From Candidatus Hydrogenedentota bacterium (lineage in GTDB: Bacteria; Hydrogenedentota; Hydrogenedentia; Hydrogenedentales; CAILVY01): DNA of 33,667 bases. Below the pieces are notes generated by a model. It did no database searches, was not told where the DNA came from, and saw nothing but the letters and a program-made list of their open reading frames with translations. Made by a program: the position numbers and the translations under genes. The stretch lies in the NCBI GenBank assembly GCA_029565395.1, contig JAKQOG010000231.1, positions 1-33,667 on the forward strand, given 5' to 3'. This document shows, one piece after another, positions 21,043-27,733 of the stretch (the first letter of the stretch is position 1; each line of letters begins with the position of its first letter).

Positions 21043-21975
21043 ATGGAGAGCAATCGTTCAGGAACCCCACACACCATGAATCAACCCGCATTTCCAACAT
21101 GGATTCGGCGCACATGGCCGTCAGGCGCTTCCCACCAGGAAGTGAAACGCCTGATGGGCGAATTGCATCTGCACACGGTATGCCAAAGCGCGCATTGCCC
21201 GAATCAGGGGGAATGCTGGAGCCGGCGCACCGCAACCTTCATGATCCTGGGGAATGTTTGCTCGCGGAACTGCCATTTTTGCGCGGTACAACCCGGTCGG
21301 CCATCCGAAGTAGACTTGGAGGAGCCGGACCATGTGGCGGAAGCGATCAAGCGGCTGGCGCTTCGGCATGTCGTGATTACTTCAGTAACGCGCGATGATT
21401 TGCCCGATGGCGGCGCGGAACAATTCGCGCAAACCATCGCGGCCATCCGCGCATATTCGCCGGAAACCACCATTGAAGTGCTTACGCCGGATTTCGACGG
21501 GGATCACGATGCGTTGAAACAGGTATTGGATGCCGCTCCGGAAGTTTTCAGTCATAATATTGAAACCGTAGCGCGGTTGCATCCGATTTTGCGGGACCGC
21601 CGCGCCAACTATCGCCGATCCATTGAAGTATTGGCGGCGGCCCGTAAATACAGTTCAAAAAGCATCATTAAATCAGGATTTATGGCCGGATGCGGCGAAA
21701 CAGATGTGGAAGTGCGTCAAACACTGAATGATTTGTTAAACGCGGGATGCCAGGCGGTGAGCATTGGACAATACTTGCAACCCACGCCGAATCATTACCC
21801 GGTAGCCGCTTTCATTTCGCCGGAACAGTTCACCACTTATGAAAAAATGGCCTATGATCTGGGCTTTACTTTTGCGGTGGCGGGGCCGTTCGTGCGAAGC
21901 TCATACCGGTCGGAGGAATTGCTTGCTGCGTGGCATGCGCATAAAAACAACATAGGAGCAGGACATGCGGTTTGA
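21043..21975 (+). CDS. lipA: Lipoyl synthase LipA
   Basis: LipA inserts two sulfur atoms into protein-bound octanoyl groups, completing lipoate on lipoyl domains. The protein has the LipA-specific cluster C47-x4-C52-x5-C58 (CQSAHCPNQGEC), the radical-SAM cluster C73-x3-C77-x2-C80 (CSRNCHFC) and the C-terminal R-S-S-Y that ligates the auxiliary cluster. At 310 aa the length is normal. The start is uncertain: ATG 21043 follows a -10 box so closely that the mRNA would be leaderless, while ATG 21076 (299 aa) better matches the usual family N-terminus but has only a weak, distant Shine-Dalgarno sequence. It overlaps the lipoyl-domain gene by 11 bp, and lipB is three genes downstream. Confidence 0.95.
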   Translation: MESNRSGTPHTMNQPAFPTWIRRTWPSGASHQEVKRLMGELHLHTVCQSAHCPNQGECWSRRTATFMILGNVCSRNCHFCAVQPGRPSEVDLEEPDHVAEAIKRLALRHVVITSVTRDDLPDGGAEQFAQTIAAIRAYSPETTIEVLTPDFDGDHDALKQVLDAAPEVFSHNIETVARLHPILRDRRANYRRSIEVLAAARKYSSKSIIKSGFMAGCGETDVEVRQTLNDLLNAGCQAVSIGQYLQPTPNHYPVAAFISPEQFTTYEKMAYDLGFTFAVAGPFVRSSYRSEELLAAWHAHKNNIGAGHAV

Positions 21976-22222
21976 AGTAACCTTGCCAAGTCTTGGTGAC
22001 GACGAAGACGCCGTAAAAGGCGGGCGTGTTTCTTTCTGGCTGGCGGAAATTGGCGCAGTGTTACAAGAGGGCGATGACCTGCTCGAGTTGACCACGGACA
22101 AGGCGGCGTTTATAGTGCCTTGTCCCAAAGATGGGATATTGAAGGAAACGTGCGTGGCCGAAGGAGACAGCATCGCCGCCGGTGATGTACTATGCATATT
22201 GGAAACAGAGGATAAAGGATAA
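21965..22222 (+). CDS. Free-standing lipoyl/biotinyl-domain protein
   Basis: This 85-aa protein is a single lipoyl domain. It begins VTLPSLGDDEDA, has the modification hairpin LLELTTDKAAFIV with the acceptor Lys in D-K-A, and the second half P-K-D-G-I-L-K-E-T-C-V-A-E-G-D-S-I typical of E2 swinging arms. The rest of a 2-oxoacid dehydrogenase is missing. Its overlap with lipA and the nearby lipB make it a very likely substrate of both enzymes: LipB octanoylates the Lys and LipA sulfurates it (inference). It may serve as a carrier that donates lipoate to a complex elsewhere. GGAGCAGGAC precedes the start. Only 3 bp separate it from the homoserine dehydrogenase gene. Confidence 0.85.
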   Translation: MRFEVTLPSLGDDEDAVKGGRVSFWLAEIGAVLQEGDDLLELTTDKAAFIVPCPKDGILKETCVAEGDSIAAGDVLCILETEDKG

Positions 22223-22225
22223 CGT

Positions 22226-23500
22226 ATGGCGTATGGAATTGGAGTAATCGGCGCGGGAACCGTCGGCGGCGGGGTGGTGGAAATTCTGCTGTCAAATGCA
22301 GGGGTCATCTCGGACAAAGCGGGCGTGGAACTGGCCTTGCAGCACGTGGCGGAACTTCGGGAAGACCTTCTGAAGGATTTGGGGCTGAACGATGTTACCG
22401 CAAGCAAGGACGCACATGCCCTTATCGCAGATCCCGCCGTCAACATCGTATGTGAACTCATTGGGGGGATCGAACCCGCAAAGAGTTTCATCCTCGAAGC
22501 GCTGAATGCCGGCAAACATGTCGTGACCGCGAATAAGATGCTGCTGGCCAAACATGGGCGGGAACTTTGTGAAGCCGCAGTGAAAAATAACGTGGAACTC
22601 CGCTATGAAGCCGCGGTGGCCGGCACCATCCCCATCATCAAAACCCTGCGCGAGTCTCTGGCCTCCAATCATATTCACGCGGTGTATGGCATTCTGAACG
22701 GGACCTGCAATTACATCCTCACCCAAATGTCCGTGGAAGGACTCGAATTTGATGTAGCATTAAAACAGGCCCAAATGAAAGGATTCGCCGAAACACCGCC
22801 CGACCTCGATATCGAGGGGCATGACACCGCACACAAATGCCAGATTCTCGCCTCACTGTGCCATTCCACCTATGTTCCACTGGACGAGATCTTTGTGGAA
22901 GGCATTACCAAAATTACGCATCTGGACGTCCAATACGCCCAGGAGTTGGGCTACCGGATTAAGCTTTTGGCGATTATCCGGCGCGTAGAGGGCGAAGTAG
23001 AGGCACGGGTGCATCCAACGCTGGTATCCGAACAACACCCCCTTGCGAACGTACGAAACGAATTCAATGCCATCTATGTAGAAAGCGACATGGCGGGCGC
23101 CACGCTGTATTATGGCCGGGGCGCGGGGAAGTATCCCACGGCGAGCGCGGTGGTCAGCGACCTGGTGGACATCGCGCAGCGCGGCAACGGGCCCGTGCCG
23201 CCGCCCTTCCGGTATTCCCATTCCATCGCCACGCGCGACATCGGTTTGCTGGATGGCCGCTACTATTTGCGCTTCACCACGGAAGACCATCCGGGTGTGC
23301 TGGGACGCATTTGCACCGTCTTGGGCAAGCACGGTGTAAGCATTGCGTCGCTGTTCCAAAAGGAGGAGGATGAACATACCGATGCCCATGTGGTACTCAT
23401 GACCCATGAAACGGTAGAATCCAGCCTGATGGCGGCCAAGGCGGAAATCGACGCCTTGGAGTGTATCATCGAGCCGACCCACGTATTGCGTGTCCTTTAA
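22226..23500 (+). CDS. hom: Homoserine dehydrogenase
   Basis: The enzyme reduces aspartate semialdehyde to homoserine, the branch point to threonine and methionine. The 424-aa protein has an N-terminal NAD(P)-binding fold (GVIGAGTVGGGVVEIL), the substrate-binding region with NGTCNYILTQM and PDLDIEGHDTAHKCQILA (catalytic Asp and Lys), and a C-terminal ACT domain (DHPGVLGRICTVLGKHGVSI, about 345-420) for feedback by an amino acid. It is a monofunctional enzyme without aspartokinase. AAGGA precedes the ATG. It lies 3 bp after the lipoyl-domain gene and 15 bp before thrC, so threonine and lipoate genes share one operon. Confidence 0.95.
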   Translation: MAYGIGVIGAGTVGGGVVEILLSNAGVISDKAGVELALQHVAELREDLLKDLGLNDVTASKDAHALIADPAVNIVCELIGGIEPAKSFILEALNAGKHVVTANKMLLAKHGRELCEAAVKNNVELRYEAAVAGTIPIIKTLRESLASNHIHAVYGILNGTCNYILTQMSVEGLEFDVALKQAQMKGFAETPPDLDIEGHDTAHKCQILASLCHSTYVPLDEIFVEGITKITHLDVQYAQELGYRIKLLAIIRRVEGEVEARVHPTLVSEQHPLANVRNEFNAIYVESDMAGATLYYGRGAGKYPTASAVVSDLVDIAQRGNGPVPPPFRYSHSIATRDIGLLDGRYYLRFTTEDHPGVLGRICTVLGKHGVSIASLFQKEEDEHTDAHVVLMTHETVESSLMAAKAEIDALECIIEPTHVLRVL

Positions 23501-23515
23501 GAAGGAGAGTTTCCC

Positions 23516-24613
23516 ATGCGAATTGCCGGCGTGATTGAGCGGTACCGCGCGTTTATGCCCGTTCAGGACAATACCCGGGTAATCAGCCTGAATGAAGGCT
23601 CGACCCCTTTGATCCAGGCGTATAAATTGAGCGCCGCGATCCATCCGAAACTCGAAATCTGGCTGAAGTATGAAGGACTGAATCCCACGGGCTCGTTTAA
23701 GGATCGCGGGATGACCATGGCCATCACCAAGGCCGTTGAGGACGGATTCAAAGTGGTGATGTGCGCCTCCACCGGCAACACGTCCGCGTCAGCGGCCGCC
23801 TATGCCGCGCGGGCCGGCATCAAGTGCGCCGTGCTGATCCCGGAAGGGAAAATCGCCCTTGGCAAGCTGTCCCAGGCGATGGTGCACGGCGCGAAAGTGA
23901 TTCAAATCAAGGGCAATTTTGACGAGGCGCTCACGCTAGTGCGCCAAATTTGCAGCAAATATCCGATTTGCCTGGTCAATTCCATAAATCCATTCCGTAT
24001 CGAGGGCCAGAAGTCCGGCGCGTTTGAAATTGTAGACGCCTTCGACGGCGTAGCCCCGGATTTCCAGGCGATGCCCGTCGGAAATGCGGGTAACATCACG
24101 GCCTATTGGAAAGGATATAAGGAGTATAAGGCGGCGGGAAAGGCTGCCAACCTGCCGCGCATGCTTGGATTCCAGGCCGCAGGATCGGCGCCCATCGTGT
24201 TGGGACACCCCGTCGCGGAACCCATGACCTATGCCACCGCCATCCGCATCGGAAATCCCGCCAGTTGGAAAACCGCCGAAGAAGCGCGCGATGAATCAAA
24301 TGGCGTCATCGGTATGGTTACCGATCACCAAATCAAGGAAGCGTATAAACTCTTGGCGCGCACCGAAGGCGTTTTTGTGGAACCCGCCAGCGCGGCGAGC
24401 GTGGCTGGCATTATCAAGTTGTCCCAGAACGGTTTCTTCGATAATGTTGAGCCGCTCTATGGCGAAATGATCCGGCTGGTGTGCATTCTTACCGGGCACG
24501 GGCTCAAAGACCCGGACAGCGCCATCGCCGCCGCGGAACAACCCGCCACGCTCGAACCCAACGAAGAGGCCATCCTCGAAGTGCTCGGCATGCTGGAACC
24601 CGCGTTCGCATAA
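23516..24613 (+). CDS. thrC: Threonine synthase
   Basis: ThrC converts O-phospho-L-homoserine to L-threonine with pyridoxal phosphate. The 365-aa protein has the PLP-lysine motif GSFKDRGM (K62), the phosphate-binding stretch ASTGNTSASAAAYAARAG, and the glycine-rich PVGNAGNITAYWKGY. It belongs to the shorter, SAM-independent class; no N-terminal regulatory extension is seen. AAGGAG lies 7 nt before the ATG. It follows hom by 15 bp and precedes lipB by 26 bp. The preceding reaction, homoserine kinase, is not encoded here. Confidence 0.95.
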   Translation: MRIAGVIERYRAFMPVQDNTRVISLNEGSTPLIQAYKLSAAIHPKLEIWLKYEGLNPTGSFKDRGMTMAITKAVEDGFKVVMCASTGNTSASAAAYAARAGIKCAVLIPEGKIALGKLSQAMVHGAKVIQIKGNFDEALTLVRQICSKYPICLVNSINPFRIEGQKSGAFEIVDAFDGVAPDFQAMPVGNAGNITAYWKGYKEYKAAGKAANLPRMLGFQAAGSAPIVLGHPVAEPMTYATAIRIGNPASWKTAEEARDESNGVIGMVTDHQIKEAYKLLARTEGVFVEPASAASVAGIIKLSQNGFFDNVEPLYGEMIRLVCILTGHGLKDPDSAIAAAEQPATLEPNEEAILEVLGMLEPAFA

Positions 24614-24639
24614 TCACGCTAATATATCTACATTGCACT

Positions 24640-25296
24640 ATGTCCAGAGAAATCGAGAGTATTCATATTCCCCAGCCCATTCCGTATCTGGAAATGCTCG
24701 AACAACAACGAGTGCGCCGGTTGGCCGTCGAAGAACATCGCGCCACGAATGCGTTGTTCCTGCTTGAACATACACCCGTAATTACTCTCGGACGTAACAC
24801 GCATCCCGAACATCTCCTGCTTACGAAAGAGCGCTATGCGCAGGAAGGAATCGAAGTCGTCGAGGTGGATCGCGGGGGAGACGTTACGTATCACGGCCCC
24901 GGACAACTCGTGGCCTATCCCATCCTCGATCTCAACCAATGGCGGTGTTCCGTCGGATGGTATCTGCGCACCCTCGAAGAAGTGATTATCCGCGTACTCC
25001 GAGAATACGGTCTTCAGGGCGAGCGCATGGAAGGATTTACCGGCGTCTGGGTGAACGGCGCCAAAGTGGCCGCCATCGGCATCGGCGTCCATAAATGGGT
25101 CACCTTCCACGGCCTGTCTCTCAACGTCGCACCCGACATGCGCCACTTCGGATTCATCATCCCCTGCGGTATCGCCGACAAACCCGTCACCTCCCTCAGC
25201 CAACTCCTCGGCAGAAATATCGATCTCCAGAAAGTAAAACAACACCTCGAAACACATTTCCTCGATACATTCGAAGTCACACCCCTTCCATCATAA
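24640..25296 (+). CDS. lipB: Octanoyl-[ACP]:protein N-octanoyltransferase LipB
   Basis: LipB transfers octanoate from acyl carrier protein to the Lys of lipoyl domains, before LipA acts. The 218-aa protein has the family motif RGGDVTYHGPGQLVAYPI (from residue 78), the catalytic Lys142 in A-K-V-A-A-I-G, Cys176 in I-P-C-G-I, and PDMRHFGFI. The longer frame begun at 24481 overlaps thrC and is not credible before 24640. No Shine-Dalgarno sequence precedes this ATG, so translation may be coupled or leaderless (a TAATAT or TACATT box lies 5-14 nt upstream). Together with lipA and the lipoyl-domain gene it completes a local lipoate-assembly set. Confidence 0.93.
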   Translation: MSREIESIHIPQPIPYLEMLEQQRVRRLAVEEHRATNALFLLEHTPVITLGRNTHPEHLLLTKERYAQEGIEVVEVDRGGDVTYHGPGQLVAYPILDLNQWRCSVGWYLRTLEEVIIRVLREYGLQGERMEGFTGVWVNGAKVAAIGIGVHKWVTFHGLSLNVAPDMRHFGFIIPCGIADKPVTSLSQLLGRNIDLQKVKQHLETHFLDTFEVTPLPS

Positions 25297-25301
25297 TCCC
25301 C

Positions 25302-25322
25302 ATGGGAGGGCGAGGCTCCCAT
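25302..25322. repeat. Dispersed hairpin repeat, copy 1
   Basis: A perfect 7-bp stem ATGGGAG / CTCCCAT with loop GGCGAGG, directly after lipB. Related sequences recur at 26831-26847 and, inverted and longer, at about 27361-27403. There is no T-run. It looks like a REP-type dispersed palindrome. Confidence 0.55.
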
Positions 25323-25465
25323 CACATGATGATGTACCTGTATTTTAATTGCTACCGCAGTATGGCAAGACAAAACATCTACTTGACAAGCTTCTTTATA
25401 CTCACATAGCATTATTTTGCAGTTATACAAGTAGTGCACCTGTGTGATGAACATAAGGGGTAACC

Positions 25466-26770
25466 ATGAATATATTTAAGCGAATCCGCGCAGTGATTCA
25501 TTTTGCATTTAATTATAAAATGGTCCTTTCAAAGTCTTTTATGGATGAGGGATTCAGAAAAGCCTTTAATGCAAAAATAGCGTCTGGCGCTGAATCGGAC
25601 AAGCTATTTCGGGAGTCCTATGAAAACTATGCAGAAGCTATACGTTTCAAGCCGAACTATTTTGATGCCTTTAATAATTGGGGGCTTGCGCTTTCTGAGC
25701 AGGCTGACATGAAATCAGGCGCTGATGCTGACGATCTATTCGCGCAATCGTATGAAAAATTTGCAGAAGCAGTTCGTATAGATTCTAACCGTTATGAGCC
25801 ATTCTGTAATTGGGGTAGCGCGTTATCACAGCATGCAACAATCAAGATCGACGTTGAAGCAGATGCCCTATTCACACGCGCGTACATAAAATTTGCAGAG
25901 GCTATCCGTATTAAACCGGACTCACATGAAGCACGTTTTAATTGGGGCTTAACTTTTTCCCAGCAAGCATTGAAAAAATCAGGCAAGGAGGCAGATACGC
26001 TCTTTGGGCAGGCCTATGAAAAGTATGCGGAGACAATTCGCATTAAACCTGACTTCCATGAGGCCTTAAGCAATTGGGGCTTGGATTTATTTCGGCAAGC
26101 ATTGAGAAAATCAGGTGACGAAGCCGATACCCTATTTTTGCAGGCCCATGAAAAGTTCTCTGAAGCGGTTCACATCAAACCCGATTCCCATGTGGCATTC
26201 TGCAATTGGGGGATCTCACTTTCTGACTTTGCGAAAAGTAAATCAGGCGCGGAAGCGGAGACTCTATTTTCACAAGCTCATGAAAAGTTTGCGGAGGCCG
26301 TGCGGCTCAAACCTGATTTTCATGAGGCATTCTGTAATTGGGGGGCTGCACTATCCGATCATGCAAAACAAGCACAAATCGAAAGAGCAGACGCGCTGCT
26401 AGTACAAGCGTGTGAAAAATTTCAGGAAGCAACGCGTTTGAATGCCAATTTTTATATAGTTTTCTATAATTTGGGAATCACTATAATCGAAAGGGCCAAA
26501 CGAAAGACTGGGGATGAAATGAACGCTCTTTTTCGTGATGCCAAAGATACTTTGGCAATCGTCGAATCACTAAATCCCGGCTTTGCATCCTACGATTTCG
26601 CCTGCATTGCTGCGCTCGAAGGTCAGATTGATGAGTGCCGCACCTGGTTGGAAAACTGTAAGCAGTACGGTACATTCCCCGGCAAATCACTTGTTGAACA
26701 AGATGCAGATCTTGCGGCGGTTAGAGATTTAGAGTGGTTCACGAAGATGGTAAATTCGTTGCAGGAGTAA
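25466..26770 (+). CDS. Protein of 44-residue TPR-like tandem repeats
   Basis: After an N-terminal segment (about 1-30) this 434-aa protein is built of at least seven 44-residue repeats (132 nt each) plus an eighth degenerate one. Each reads roughly E-A-D-x-L-F-x-Q-A-x-E-K-F-A-E-A-V-R-I, then K-P-D-x-H-E-A-F-x-N-W-G, ending with a short A-x-x-K-S-G turn. This is a TPR-like helical hairpin with an extra turn, used for protein-protein contacts. No signal peptide or catalytic domain is visible, so the partner is unknown. AAGGGG precedes the ATG. The gene is lower in GC than the lipB-hom-thrC genes beside it. It is flanked by REP-like and hairpin repeats, which together suggest a mobile or recently expanded locus. 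Confidence 0.7.
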   Translation: MNIFKRIRAVIHFAFNYKMVLSKSFMDEGFRKAFNAKIASGAESDKLFRESYENYAEAIRFKPNYFDAFNNWGLALSEQADMKSGADADDLFAQSYEKFAEAVRIDSNRYEPFCNWGSALSQHATIKIDVEADALFTRAYIKFAEAIRIKPDSHEARFNWGLTFSQQALKKSGKEADTLFGQAYEKYAETIRIKPDFHEALSNWGLDLFRQALRKSGDEADTLFLQAHEKFSEAVHIKPDSHVAFCNWGISLSDFAKSKSGAEAETLFSQAHEKFAEAVRLKPDFHEAFCNWGAALSDHAKQAQIERADALLVQACEKFQEATRLNANFYIVFYNLGITIIERAKRKTGDEMNALFRDAKDTLAIVESLNPGFASYDFACIAALEGQIDECRTWLENCKQYGTFPGKSLVEQDADLAAVRDLEWFTKMVNSLQE

Positions 26771-26830
26771 ATCTGTTCTATCAACGATCAGTGCCGGAAA
26801 CGCTTGCGCGGAAACGATAAGATGCAAAGG

Positions 26831-26847
26831 GGGAGGGCAAGGCTCCC
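26831..26847. repeat. Dispersed hairpin repeat, copy 2
   Basis: GGGAG / CTCCC stem with loop GGCAAGG, nearly the same as the element at 25302-25322. Confidence 0.5.
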
Positions 26848-27025
26848 GCCGAACCGTAAAACAAAACATCCCCTTTTTCCCCACCTTTTTTCTTAATGAT
26901 GCATCTCCCAATCTTTCTGGAGATCATGTTTCACGGCTCGGCGGGAGAAACTGCCTGAGAATTCGTAAGCATCCGTTTCAAGGAATGGGGAAACGATTCA
27001 CCATGCATAGTGCTAAAAAACGATT

Positions 27026-27118
27026 CATCCCCGCAGGGGGATGGATAACTCAGCCCAGGATAAGCGAAGCGCCATCCTGGGTGTGTGGATTTCCCCATGG
27101 AGCATACTCTGAAAGAGT
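27026..27118 (+). repeat. Three-hairpin module, forward copy
   Basis: In order: CATCCCC-GCAG-GGGGATG (27026-27043); a 39-bp block (27047-27085) containing CCCAGGAT / ATCCTGGG with a 12-nt loop; and ACTCT-GAA-AGAGT (27106-27118). The same three hairpins occur in the same order, on the opposite strand, at 27225-27316. Confidence 0.7.
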
Positions 27119-27224
27119 TATATATACTATTTTCGCCTGTGGCAACCGGTTTTGTTGAAAACACACGCTGTGGAGCGATTGAGACATGATGGCCCGCCTG
27201 CCGGGCGTCTGATCAATTTATGGA

Positions 27225-27316
27225 ACTCTTACAGAGTGGTATTGTTTGGGGTGACATTGCACACCCAGGATGGCGCTTCGCTTATCCTGGGCTGAGTTGT
27301 TAAATCCCTTCGGGAT
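27225..27316 (-). repeat. Three-hairpin module, inverted copy
   Basis: Read on the minus strand: ATCCC-GAA-GGGAT (27304-27316), the identical 39-bp block (27260-27298), and ACTCT-GTA-AGAGT (27225-27237). Only the 39-bp core is identical. The outer hairpins differ in sequence but keep their pairing, which suggests selection for RNA or DNA structure. Confidence 0.7.
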
Positions 27317-27733
27317 ATCTTCGCCTTTCTATGCGGTGTAAAATAATTCTCTGACAGCCTCGGGAGCCCTCCTGCGGCGGATAAACCTCGCCCTCCCATG
27401 AGTGTATCTTCTGTTTACAATCTGGGATTCGGTGTTTTTCCGTCTGAAAGGTGTAAATAAATTATAGGGTTCAATCGTTTTATTGATAGAGAGACTATGT
27501 TAGATGGAAAGGGAGCGGCTATGATTCGGACATCCGTTCAGATTCTATAAAAGGATTGAAATAGTAGGTCCTATCTCCAGGTAGGACTCTTCTTAATCCT
27601 CGGACTGAAGTGTCCCATTCATCGATGAGACCTGCATATATCAAGTTTAGGGAAACAATTACCTAAACACTACACGTATTGACTAAATCGTCCTTTCTTG
27701 CTATATTTCTTTCAGGTACATGAGGGAGCGAAT

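Larger units (their letters stand above)
26771..27733. other. 963-bp non-coding tract with hairpin repeats
   Basis: I see no credible ORF. The tract holds a GGGAGGGC-type hairpin (26831-26847), an inverted pair of a CTCCCGCCGARCCG-like sequence (about 26843-26857 and 26935-26948), two inverted three-hairpin modules (27026-27118 and 27225-27316), a GCCCG / CGGGC hairpin (about 27192-27206), and a long copy of the GGGAGGGCGAGG sequence on the minus strand (about 27361-27403). The last 300 bp are AT-rich and probably contain the promoter of the 27734 gene. Confidence 0.6.

Noticed and set aside
27026..27316. CRISPR array
   Set aside because: There are only two copies, they are inverted, each is a composite of three hairpins, and no regular spacers or cas genes are present.
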